Below are positions 15,709 through 23,264 of a DNA stretch of 42,443 nt, piece by piece. The translations under genes and the position numbers were made by a program. This DNA is from Scatomorpha stercorigallinarum (GTDB lineage: Bacteria; Bacillota; Clostridia; Oscillospirales; Oscillospiraceae). The notes beneath the pieces were generated by a model. The model did no database searches. It saw nothing but the letters and a program-made list of their open reading frames with translations, and was not told the origin of the DNA. Location: the NCBI GenBank assembly GCA_944387865.1, contig CALXGN010000018.1:1-42443 (forward strand), read 5' to 3'. Numbering within the stretch: position 1 is the stretch's first letter; every line of letters starts with the position of its first letter.

Positions 15709-16281
15709 ATGCAGCACAAATGTAAGGTAACGGTCATTGACAAAAAGCTCTATCCGGAGCTGCAGCAGCGCTACTGCGCGGACCCGCAGTCCGGGCCGTG
15801 CCCCTGCTACAACGTGGGGGACGAGTTCGTATTTGAGCGCTACGGCGCGGCGGACGACTTCTGGCACATCGGCGCGGGCACGCTGAGGACGCCGGGCGCG
15901 CCCGGTACGGCGGGCGGCGCGCATCTGGCCCACTGCTCCGAGGCCTGGGACGCCATTGCGCGCTACATCTACACCGCCCTGCAGGGCGGCAGCATCATGC
16001 GCGGCTGGATGAACGACGAGCGCGTGATGATAGCCTGTTGCTCCGACGGGACGCGCCCGGTCATCTTCAAGATAGAGCGGCTGGACTACAAGGCCGTGCA
16101 TGTGCCCGGGCTTGAAAGTGCGGAAAAGGCCGCCTCGCTAAGCTCCGCGCTCGCAGCGCTGCCCGGGGTGAGCTCCGTGGCCGTCAGGGCTGAAGAGGGC
16201 TTCATAGAGGTGTATGTGGACGGCACCGTGCCGGACGAGGCCATACGCGCCGCGGCGCCGGAGGCAGTAAGGATAGATTAA
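15709..16281 (+). CDS. TIGR04076 family protein with a C-terminal ferredoxin-like/HMA-like domain
   Basis: 190 residues with AGGAGG seven bases before ATG. Residues 1-115 match the TIGR04076 pattern: CKVTVIDKKLYPELQQRYC, the CPCYNVGDEFVFE stretch, and later a GWMNDERVMIACCSDGTRPV end rich in cysteine. The C-terminal 75 residues look like a small alpha-beta domain of HMA type (ESAEKAASLSSALAALPGVS, then VAVRAEEGFIEVYVDG) without its CxxC. Family function unknown; the cysteines hint at metal or redox. Probably one transcript with the gene before it. Confidence 0.75.
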   Translation: MQHKCKVTVIDKKLYPELQQRYCADPQSGPCPCYNVGDEFVFERYGAADDFWHIGAGTLRTPGAPGTAGGAHLAHCSEAWDAIARYIYTALQGGSIMRGWMNDERVMIACCSDGTRPVIFKIERLDYKAVHVPGLESAEKAASLSSALAALPGVSSVAVRAEEGFIEVYVDGTVPDEAIRAAAPEAVRID

Positions 16282-16301
16282 GGCGTTTTATACGAATAAA
16301 G

Positions 16302-16341
16302 CCCCGCCGTTTTTCGTACATTAACGGCGGGGTGATTTTTT
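16302..16341 (+). terminator. Hairpin plus T-run overlapping the tspO ribosome site
   Basis: CCCCGCCGTT (16302-16311) and AACGGCGGGG (16323-16332), 11-base loop, then GA-free TGA and seven T. The 3' arm contains most of GGCGGGGTGA, the only ribosome site for tspO. It works as a terminator for the upstream operon and could also hide the tspO start. Confidence 0.75.
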
Positions 16342-16811
16342 TGAAGCATAAATACCTGCGACTTGCCGCGTGCATAGCCATACCTCTGATTCTGGGCGGG
16401 ATCTCCGCCCTCGCCGTGAAGGGGAGCATGGCCGAGTACGCCATGATAGAGCAGCCGCCGCTCTCGCCCCCGGGCTGGCTGTTCCCCGCGGCGTGGAGCG
16501 TGCTGTATGTGCTGATGGGCGCGGCGTCGTATATCGTGCTCTGCTCCGGCGCGCCGCTGTATGAGCGGCGGAGCGCGCTGAAGCTCTATGCCGTGCAGCT
16601 CGTTGTAAACGTGCTCTGGCCTCCCATATTCTTCGGGTTGGAGCTATATTTGGCGGCGCTGGCCTGGCTTGTACTGCTCTGGGTGCTCGTACTCGTCACG
16701 GCGCTGCGCTTCCGGCGGATATCGCGCGCGGCGTTTTGCCTGATGGTGCCGTACCTCGCCTGGCTGACGTTCGCGGCGTATTTGAATTTCGGCGTCTGGC
16801 TGCTGAACTGA
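16341..16811 (+). CDS. tspO: TspO/MBR family membrane protein
   Basis: 156 residues from TTG 16341, five bases after GGGGTGA; GTG 16332 is in frame but lies within that ribosome site. Five membrane helices with the TspO signatures: PPLSPPGWLFPAAWSVLYVL, MGAASYIV, QLVVNVLWPPIFF, and PYLAWLTFAAYLNFGVW. TspO proteins bind porphyrins and steroids and are linked to oxidative or tetrapyrrole stress. Length is normal. Stop overlaps a bidirectional terminator shared with the converging GNAT gene. Confidence 0.92.
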   Translation: MKHKYLRLAACIAIPLILGGISALAVKGSMAEYAMIEQPPLSPPGWLFPAAWSVLYVLMGAASYIVLCSGAPLYERRSALKLYAVQLVVNVLWPPIFFGLELYLAALAWLVLLWVLVLVTALRFRRISRAAFCLMVPYLAWLTFAAYLNFGVWLLN

Positions 16812-16842
16812 AAAGCCGCCCCGGACACCCGGGGCGGCTTTT
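16811..16842. terminator. Bidirectional terminator between tspO and GNAT
   Basis: AAAAGCCGCCCCGG (16811-16824) and CCGGGGCGGCTTTT (16829-16842). Confidence 0.9.
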
Positions 16843-16843
16843 C

Positions 16844-17338
16844 TCAAAGCTCGAGCTCCATTTTTACTTCCGTCACAGGCTCGCCGGAGAGGCTCCAGTC
16901 CGTGTTGCTGCTCGTCTCCGTCTGTACGAAACCCAGGCGGCCGTAGATGCGCACGGCGTCCTCCAGCGGCCCGGCGGTCCAGAGGATGAGCCGCCTGTAG
17001 CCGGCCTCCCTCGCCCGCGAGAAAAGGGCCTTCGTCAGCGCGGAGCCAATGCCGAAGCGGCGGCAGTCAGGCTCCACCAGGAACAGCCGCAGCTGGCCTG
17101 TGCTGTCCCCGGCGTCGCAGAGCATGATGCAGCCGAGAAGGCGGCCGGCGGCCGTATCCTCGGCGACCCACAGCTCCTCGCCGGGGCCGTGCTCTTTTTT
17201 GGCGAAGTCCAGGGCGATGGCCGCCGCGTATTCGGAAAAGGCCGGGCCCCAGTTGTATTCCTCGCGGTAGATGCGCCGGTGGGCTTCGGCGACATACTGC
17301 TCCTCGCCCTTTTTATAAGGCCTGACTGTGTATTCCAT
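16844..17338 (-). CDS. GNAT family N-acetyltransferase
   Basis: 164 residues from ATG 17338 (AAGGGGGG about ten bases upstream). GNAT core: WVAEDTAAGRLLGCIMLCD, then QLRLFLVEPDCRRFGIGSAL (acetyl-CoA loop; R/Q-x-x-G-x-G/A read as RRFGIGS) and RIYGRLGFVQTE. Cytoplasmic; substrate unknown. The EYNWGPAFSEYAAAIALDFA stretch resembles GNAT domains found fused to MarR regulators. Divergent from the ROK-like gene. Confidence 0.88.
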   Translation of the reverse strand: MEYTVRPYKKGEEQYVAEAHRRIYREEYNWGPAFSEYAAAIALDFAKKEHGPGEELWVAEDTAAGRLLGCIMLCDAGDSTGQLRLFLVEPDCRRFGIGSALTKALFSRAREAGYRRLILWTAGPLEDAVRIYGRLGFVQTETSSNTDWSLSGEPVTEVKMELEL

Positions 17339-17404
17339 GCCCGCTGTCCCCCCTTCGTTTTTCCCTATCATAGCACGCCGGCGCGCGCACGGCAAGAGTG
17401 CCAC

Positions 17405-17433
17405 TTGCGCTTGCCGCCGCTTCGTGATATGAT
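17405..17433 (+). promoter_or_regulatory. Promoter of the ROK-like gene
   Basis: TTGCGC (17405-17410), 17 bases, TATGAT (17428-17433). Confidence 0.55.
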
Positions 17434-17462
17434 GCTCTCAACAGAAATGGGGAGGCGGAGGC

Positions 17463-18845
17463 ATGGAATTCCTCGGCATAGATATCAATGTAAAAAACAT
17501 CCCGGAGCTCGACCCGGGCTTCATCCCGCTTTACAAATTCAACACCGCGTTCCTGGAGGGGGCGAAGAAGCCCCTCGGCGTCGCCGTGGAGCGCGCCGGC
17601 GGCGAGATCGCAGTGCAGGAGACCTTCATCCACGGCACGCCGGAGCTGGCGGAGGCCGACCGCTATTACGCCGCGCGGCTGGTGAAGAGCATGCTCTGGC
17701 TCTACGGCGGCTGGAAGGTGTACATCTCTGGCGACCGCGGCGTCTATGAGGCCGTGAAGGCCGACTACGCCCCCGGCGGGGCGCGCGAGTTCGACGCGGA
17801 CTTCATGGCCAACGTCTATGAGCGGCCGTTCGAGGTCGTGTTCGTGGACGGGCTGCCGGCGGAATACAGCCGCCCGCAGGCGGTGGGCCGCCACCTGGAC
17901 GGCTGCCGCATCGGCTTTGACGCCGGCGGCAGCGACCGCAAGGTGAGCGCCGTCATCGACGGCGAGAGCGTGTTTTCCGAGGAGGTCGTCTGGTACCCGA
18001 AGGTGACGGAGGACCCCGACTACCACTTCGAGGGCATCGTCTCCGCGCTGAAGTCCGCGGCGGCGCACATGCCGCGCGTGGACGCCATCGGCGTCTCCTC
18101 CGCCGGCATCTATATCGATAACCGCACGATGGTGGCCTCGCTCTTCCTCAAGGTGCCGAAGGACAAGTTCGACGCGAAGGTGAAGGACATATACATCCGC
18201 GCGGCGAAGGAGATCGGCGACGTGCCGCTGGTGGTGGCCAACGACGGGGACGTGACCGCCCTCGCCGGGGCCATGAGCCTGGGCGAGAACAACATCCTCG
18301 GCATCGCCATGGGCACCAGCGAGGCCGTGGGCTATGTCGATGAGAACGGCAACATCACCGGCTGGCTGAGCGAGCTGGCCTTCATGCCCGTGGACGCGGA
18401 TCCGGAGGCGATGGCCGACGAGTGGTCGGGCGACATCGGCTGCGGGGTGAAGTATTTCTCCCAGGACGGCGTCATCAAGCTGGCGCCGCGCGCGGGCATC
18501 GAGCTCGACGAGTCCGCGCCGCCGGCGGAGAAGCTGAAGGCCGTGCAGAAGCTGATGGAGGCCGGCGACGCGCGCGCGGAGGCCGTCTACCGCAGCATCG
18601 GCGTCTATCTGGCGCACTCCCTGGCGCTCTATTACGGCTACTACGGCTTCAAATACGTGCTGCTGCTGGGCCGCGTGATGTCCGGCCGCGGCGGCGACAC
18701 GGTGCTGGACACCTGCAAGGCCGTGCTGGCGGACGAGTATCCCGAGCTGGCGGCGAAGATCGTCCCCACGCTGCCGGACGAGAGGTTCCGCCGCGTGGGC
18801 CAGTCCGCCGCCGCCGCCTCGCTGCCCTCCACGCAGCGCCGGTAA
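17463..18845 (+). CDS. ROK-like / ASKHA-fold protein with N-terminal extension
   Basis: 460 residues with GGGGAGGCGGAGG before ATG. The ATPase core starts only near residue 150 (IGFDAGGSDRKVSAVIDGE, phosphate-1 type loop) and continues with DAIGVSSAGIYIDN, VANDGDVTALAGA and GIAMGTSEAVGYVD (phosphate-2 like), then a C-terminal helical part with YVLLLGRVMSGRGGD. This is the hexokinase/ROK fold, so a sugar or amino-sugar kinase is likely, but the roughly 150 residues ahead are not a winged HTH and are not recognised by me. The usual ROK zinc motif is not evident. Alone between own promoter and terminator. Confidence 0.75.
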   Translation: MEFLGIDINVKNIPELDPGFIPLYKFNTAFLEGAKKPLGVAVERAGGEIAVQETFIHGTPELAEADRYYAARLVKSMLWLYGGWKVYISGDRGVYEAVKADYAPGGAREFDADFMANVYERPFEVVFVDGLPAEYSRPQAVGRHLDGCRIGFDAGGSDRKVSAVIDGESVFSEEVVWYPKVTEDPDYHFEGIVSALKSAAAHMPRVDAIGVSSAGIYIDNRTMVASLFLKVPKDKFDAKVKDIYIRAAKEIGDVPLVVANDGDVTALAGAMSLGENNILGIAMGTSEAVGYVDENGNITGWLSELAFMPVDADPEAMADEWSGDIGCGVKYFSQDGVIKLAPRAGIELDESAPPAEKLKAVQKLMEAGDARAEAVYRSIGVYLAHSLALYYGYYGFKYVLLLGRVMSGRGGDTVLDTCKAVLADEYPELAAKIVPTLPDERFRRVGQSAAAASLPSTQRR

Positions 18846-18870
18846 TACGGCGAGCGGCGCATTGAAGAAT

Positions 18871-18900
18871 AAAGCCGGAGCTCATAGAGCTCCGGCTTTT
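18871..18900. terminator. Bidirectional terminator between converging genes
   Basis: AAAGCCGGAGCTC (18871-18883), ATA, GAGCTCCGGCTTT (18887-18899), T. Confidence 0.9.
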
Positions 18901-18915
18901 GCCGTGTATGGCGTT

Positions 18916-19857
18916 TTACGCGATCTTGGCGCAGAGCCAGTCGAGGATGTCCTTATAGACCTCCGCGCGGTTGGTCTCGTTGAGTATCTCATGCCGCGCG
19001 CCGGGGTAGAACTTGTAGGCCACGTCCCTGCAGCCGGCGCGCACGAGCAGGCTGTAGACCTTCGCCACCTGCACGCCCCAGCCGCCCACGGGGTCGGCGT
19101 CCCCGCTCATGAGGATGATGGGGATGCCCTTTGACATCTGGCCTATCTCCCGCGCGCTGCCCACGGTGGCCAGGCCGGAGAGCATCTCCCGGAAGAGGCT
19201 GCTGGTGGGAGTGAAGGTGCAGAGCGGGTCGGCGGCATAGGCGTCCACCACGGCCTCGTCGCGCGTCAGCCAGTCGTAGGGCGAGCGGCGCGGCTCGATC
19301 TTTTTGTTGTAGCTGCCGAAGGCCATGCCGTAGATGTCCAGGCTGCGGTGGCGCGGGCCGTTTTTCAGCACGTCCGCGTCGCAGAGCATGCGCCCGGCGG
19401 CGAGGACGGGCGCCGCCGGCTGCCCGGTGCCGGAGAGGATGACGCCCGCGAGCTCCACCTCCGGGTGGCGGATGAGCCAGGTGCGCGCAAGGAAGCTGCC
19501 CATGGAGTGCCCGAGCAGGAAATAGGGGCTCTCCGGCCACTTTTCAGCCGTCAGGCGGCGCAGCTGCTCGATGTCCGCCACCACGGTCTCCCAGCTGCCG
19601 AGGGGGCCGAAATAGCCCAGGTCCTCCTCGCTGAGCACGCTCTGGCCGTGGCCCAGGTGGTCGTTGGCCACCACCACGAAGCCCTTTGAGGCCAGGTAGC
19701 GGGCGAAGGGCGCGTAGCGCCCGGCGTATTCGCAGATGCCGTGCGATATCTGCACAACGGCGTTGATGTCGCAGTCCGGCACCCATTCGCGCACGTGTAT
19801 GGGCGTGCTGCCATTGGCGGAGGTGAAGGTGTATTCGTTTTCCGTGATGATTGGCAT
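18916..19857 (-). CDS. Alpha/beta hydrolase, monoacylglycerol lipase/lysophospholipase-like
   Basis: 313 residues from ATG 19857, nine bases after AGGAGG; ATG 19863 is only three bases from it. QISHGICEYAGRYAPFARYL and ANDHLGHGQS are the usual lipase landmarks, nucleophile Ser118 in GHSMGS, then LMSGDADPVG (Asp) and YPGARHEILNE (His). Hydrolyses lipid esters in the cytoplasm or at the membrane. It faces the glycerol kinase operon, and a lipase releasing glycerol would feed GlpK; this link is inference. Confidence 0.9.
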   Translation of the reverse strand: MPIITENEYTFTSANGSTPIHVREWVPDCDINAVVQISHGICEYAGRYAPFARYLASKGFVVVANDHLGHGQSVLSEEDLGYFGPLGSWETVVADIEQLRRLTAEKWPESPYFLLGHSMGSFLARTWLIRHPEVELAGVILSGTGQPAAPVLAAGRMLCDADVLKNGPRHRSLDIYGMAFGSYNKKIEPRRSPYDWLTRDEAVVDAYAADPLCTFTPTSSLFREMLSGLATVGSAREIGQMSKGIPIILMSGDADPVGGWGVQVAKVYSLLVRAGCRDVAYKFYPGARHEILNETNRAEVYKDILDWLCAKIA

Positions 19858-19897
19858 TTGCATTTGCCTCCTCTTGTGTTATTATACTATTAGGCCC

Positions 19898-19926
19898 ATT
19901 TTAGTCTAAAAACGCGGCAAAGTCAA
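19898..19926 (-). promoter_or_regulatory. Promoter of the hydrolase gene
   Basis: Minus strand TTGACT (19926-19921), 17 bases, TAAAAT (19903-19898). No equally good promoter for glpK was found in this short intergenic. Confidence 0.7.
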
Positions 19927-19945
19927 CGACACGGAGGTGCAAGGC

Positions 19946-21454
19946 ATGAAAGGCCATGTGATAGCCCTGGACCAGGGGACGACGAGCTCGCGCGCCATCA
20001 TCTTCAACGAGGCGGGGGAGATCGTCTCCCTGGCGCAGCGGCCGTTCCCGCAGATATATCCCCGCCCCGGCTGGGTGGAGCACGACCCGATGGACATTTT
20101 GTCCTCGCAGTTCGGCGCGCTGGCGGAGGCGTTTGAAAAAAGTGGCCTCGAGCGCGGCGACATCGCCGCCATCGGCGTCACCAACCAGCGCGAGACGGCC
20201 ATCGTCTGGGACCGCGCGACGGGCAGTCCCGTCTATAACGCCATCGTCTGGCAGTGCCGGCGCACGGCGCCTATCTGCGACCGCCTGGCCTCCGAGGGGC
20301 TGGGGGCCTATGTCCGCGACAAGACGGGGCTGCTGATCGACGCCTATTTTTCCGGCACCAAGATCAAGTGGATACTGGACAACGTCCCCGGCGCGCGCGA
20401 GCGGGCCGAGAAGGGCGAGCTGCTCTTCGGCAACGTCGATTCCTGGCTCATCTGGAACCTCACCGGCGGGCGCGAGCACATCTCCGACTTTTCCAACTGC
20501 TCGCGCACCATGCTCTTCGACATCGACCGCCTGCGCTGGGACAGCGAGCTCTGCCGCGCGCTGGACGTGCCGGTGCTGATGCTGCCCGCGCCGGTGCCCA
20601 GTTCGGCGGAGTACGGCCGCGTGGCGCCGGGCATCAAAGGCCTGGAGGCGCTGGCGGGCGTGCCCATCTGCGGCAGCGCCGGCGACCAGGCCGCCGCCCT
20701 GCTGGGCCAGGGCTGCGTGCAGCCGGGGGAGGGCAAGAACACCTACGGCACGGGCTGCTTCACGCTGGTCAACACCGGCCGGCGCAGCGTCCGCAGCGTG
20801 TCCGGCATGCTCACCAGCGTGGCCTGGAGCGTGAACGGGCAGACGACCTACGCCATGGAGGGCAGCGTTTTCAACGCCGGCAGCGCCATCCAGTGGCTGC
20901 GCGACGAGCTGGGGCTCATCTCCTCCGCCGCCGAGAGCGGGGAGGTGGCCGCCTCCGTGCCGGACAACGCCGGCGTGTACATGGTGCCGGCCTTCACCGG
21001 CCTCGGCGCGCCGTATTGGGACATGTACGCCCGCGGGACCATCGTCGGCCTCACGCGCGGCGCCACGCGCGCGCACATCGTGCGCGCCGCCATGGAGGGC
21101 ATCGCCTATGAGGTGGCGGACCTGCTGCGCGCCATGGAGCGCGACTCCGGCGTCCACCTGCCGGCCCTGCGCGTGGACGGCGGGGCCAGCGTCAGCGATT
21201 TCCTCATGCAGTTCCAGGCGGACATCCTGCGCCTGCCCATCGACCGCCCGGCGATGGTGGAGACCACGGCCTTCGGCGCGGCCTTCCTGGCCGGGCTGGC
21301 GGCGGGCGTCTGGAGCGGCATGGATGAGATCGCCGAACTGCGCCGCAGCGAGCGGGTGTTCACCCCTCAGATGGACGCGGACACCGCCGCGGGATATTTC
21401 AAACAGTGGCAGCGCGCGCTCAAGCGCTCGCTGAGATGGGAGACAAACGAATGA
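19946..21454 (+). CDS. glpK: Glycerol kinase
   Basis: 502 residues from ATG 19946 (CGGAGGTG upstream). FGGY kinase hallmarks: ALDQGTTSSRAIIF, WVEHDPMDI, GVTNQRETAIVWD, a GKNTYGTGCFTLVNTG ATP loop, and VDGGASVSDFLMQFQADIL. FSNCSRTMLFDI and GAPYWDMYARG match glycerol kinases. Makes glycerol-3-phosphate from glycerol and ATP. Its stop TGA overlaps the ATG of the NUDIX gene, so it is the first gene of a three-gene operon. No glpF or glpD is nearby. Confidence 0.95.
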   Translation: MKGHVIALDQGTTSSRAIIFNEAGEIVSLAQRPFPQIYPRPGWVEHDPMDILSSQFGALAEAFEKSGLERGDIAAIGVTNQRETAIVWDRATGSPVYNAIVWQCRRTAPICDRLASEGLGAYVRDKTGLLIDAYFSGTKIKWILDNVPGARERAEKGELLFGNVDSWLIWNLTGGREHISDFSNCSRTMLFDIDRLRWDSELCRALDVPVLMLPAPVPSSAEYGRVAPGIKGLEALAGVPICGSAGDQAAALLGQGCVQPGEGKNTYGTGCFTLVNTGRRSVRSVSGMLTSVAWSVNGQTTYAMEGSVFNAGSAIQWLRDELGLISSAAESGEVAASVPDNAGVYMVPAFTGLGAPYWDMYARGTIVGLTRGATRAHIVRAAMEGIAYEVADLLRAMERDSGVHLPALRVDGGASVSDFLMQFQADILRLPIDRPAMVETTAFGAAFLAGLAAGVWSGMDEIAELRRSERVFTPQMDADTAAGYFKQWQRALKRSLRWETNE

Positions 21455-22029
21455 GCGAGAGCATACTGGTGGTGCGGCGCGAATACCTCGCGCCCTACCT
21501 GACGGAGGACTTTGGACTGATAACGGAGGGCGTGGAGGAGATCGTGCGCGTGATCGAAGCGCATCACGAGTTCCGGCCGCGCCCGGAGATGGAGACGGAC
21601 CCGGCGTACAAGCAGATCATACCCTACGTCCTCGTCACCCGCGGGGCGGAGGCGTTCGTCATGCAGCGGCTGAAAAAGGGCGGCGAGCAGCGCCTGCACG
21701 GGCTCTTGAGCCTCGGCGTGGGCGGGCACATAAACCCCGTGGACGAGGCCGGGGGCAGCGCGCTGACGGCCGGGCTGCGCCGCGAGGTGGACGAGGAGGT
21801 GGCGTTGGAGCGCGCCGTCTCGCTCACGCCCCTGGGCGTCATCAACAACGACCGCGACGAGGTGGGGCGCGTCCATCTCGGCTTCCTCTTCCGCCTGGAG
21901 GCGGAGGGCGCGGTGACGGTGCGCGAGACGGAGAAGCTCTCCGGCTCCTTCATGCCCATCGCCGCGCTGCCGGCGCTGCGCGATAAAATGGAGGGCTGGT
22001 CGCAGATCGCGCTGGAGGTGCTGGCATGA
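21451..22029 (+). CDS. NUDIX phosphoesterase (COG4112 type)
   Basis: 192 residues from ATG 21451, an ATGA overlap with glpK. The pattern YKQIIPYVLVTRGAEAFVMQ, then GGEQRLHGLLSLGVGGHIN, matches the COG4112 MutT-like group. The Nudix box is stretched: E is followed by ten instead of seven residues before REVDEEV. A hydrolase of a nucleoside diphosphate derivative is expected, but the substrate is unknown. Co-translation with glpK and DUF1015 suggests shared expression. Confidence 0.85.
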   Translation: MSESILVVRREYLAPYLTEDFGLITEGVEEIVRVIEAHHEFRPRPEMETDPAYKQIIPYVLVTRGAEAFVMQRLKKGGEQRLHGLLSLGVGGHINPVDEAGGSALTAGLRREVDEEVALERAVSLTPLGVINNDRDEVGRVHLGFLFRLEAEGAVTVRETEKLSGSFMPIAALPALRDKMEGWSQIALEVLA

Positions 22030-23228
22030 GGGCCTTTTCTACGGCCGATATCCTCCTGCCCGCCGCCGCGGATATGGAAAAGTGGGCCTGCGTGGCCTGC
22101 GACCAGTTCACCTCCGAGCCGAAGTACTGGGAGCAGGCGGAAAAATCCGCCGCCGGCGCGCCCAGCGCCCTGCGCCTCATCTATCCGGAGGCGTACCTGG
22201 GCCGGGCGGACGAAGAGGAGGCCCGGCGGCGGATAAACGCGGAGATGGAGCGCTACCTCGCCGAAGGCGTGTTCAAAACGGTCCCCGACAGCCTGGTCTA
22301 TGTGGAGCGCACGCTGCCCTCCGGCGCCGTGCGCCGCGGTCTGGTGGGCAAGCTGGACCTGGAGCAGTACGACTGGGCGGAGGACAGCCGCGCCGCCGTC
22401 CGCGCCACGGAGGGCACCATCGAGAGCCGCCTGCCCGCGCGCGTGGAGATCCGCCGCGCGGCGCCCATCGAGCTGCCGCACATCATGGTGTTCATAAACG
22501 ACCCGGAGGACGCCGTCATCCCCTCCGCCGCCGGGGGCGAGGCGCTCTATGACTTCGAGCTGATGCTCGGCGGCGGGCACATCCGCGGCAGCCGCGTCCA
22601 CGGCCTGGCGGCGGAGGACGTTTTGCGCCGCATCGACGGGCTGGGCGGCGAGTTCCCCTTCGCCATGGGCGACGGCAACCACAGCCTGGCCGCCGCCAAG
22701 CGCTGCTGGGAGGAGCTGCGCCCCACGCTGCCGGAGGCGGAGCGCGAGGGCCATCCGGCGCGCTACGCGCTGGTGGAGCTGGTGAACATACACGACCCGG
22801 CGGTCGTGTTCCGCCCTATACACCGGGTGATATCCGGCACGCGGACGGAGGACTTTTTCGACGCCGCGCTCGCCGCCTTCCCCCAGGCGGAGCCGGGGGA
22901 GGCCGCGATGGGCGTGACGCTGCTCTGCGGCGGGCGGGAGCTGGCGCTCTCCGTGCCCTTTTCGCTGGGCGAGCTGGTGGGCGTGGCCGACTGCTTCCTC
23001 GCCGACTACCGCGCGGCTTTCCGCGGCGCGGTGGACTATATCCACGGCGAGGAGGAGACGCGCGCGCTCGCCTCGCGCGCCGGCTCGGCGGGCATTCTGC
23101 TGCCGCCGCTGGACAAAGCCGCCCTCTTCCCGGACGTGGCGCGCTTCGGCCCCTACCCGAAAAAGAGCTTTTCCATCGGCGAGGCGCGCGAGAAGCGCTA
23201 TTACCTGGAAGCGCGGCGCATACGCTGA
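22026..23228 (+). CDS. DUF1015 family protein
   Basis: 400 residues, ATGA overlap with the NUDIX gene. Family features: an early ACDQFTSEPKYW, YVERTLPSG, RATEGTIESRLPAR, and MGDGNHSLAAAKRCWEEL. The DUF1015 family has no firmly established biochemical role that I can name; it is widespread in Clostridia, often with metabolic or phosphatase-like genes. Third gene of the glpK operon. No terminator is evident before the CoA transferase gene 36 bases later, so read-through is possible. Confidence 0.92.
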   Translation: MRAFSTADILLPAAADMEKWACVACDQFTSEPKYWEQAEKSAAGAPSALRLIYPEAYLGRADEEEARRRINAEMERYLAEGVFKTVPDSLVYVERTLPSGAVRRGLVGKLDLEQYDWAEDSRAAVRATEGTIESRLPARVEIRRAAPIELPHIMVFINDPEDAVIPSAAGGEALYDFELMLGGGHIRGSRVHGLAAEDVLRRIDGLGGEFPFAMGDGNHSLAAAKRCWEELRPTLPEAEREGHPARYALVELVNIHDPAVVFRPIHRVISGTRTEDFFDAALAAFPQAEPGEAAMGVTLLCGGRELALSVPFSLGELVGVADCFLADYRAAFRGAVDYIHGEEETRALASRAGSAGILLPPLDKAALFPDVARFGPYPKKSFSIGEAREKRYYLEARRIR

Positions 23229-23264
23229 CAACACACCGATCTAGACATAAAGGAGAAATGAAAA

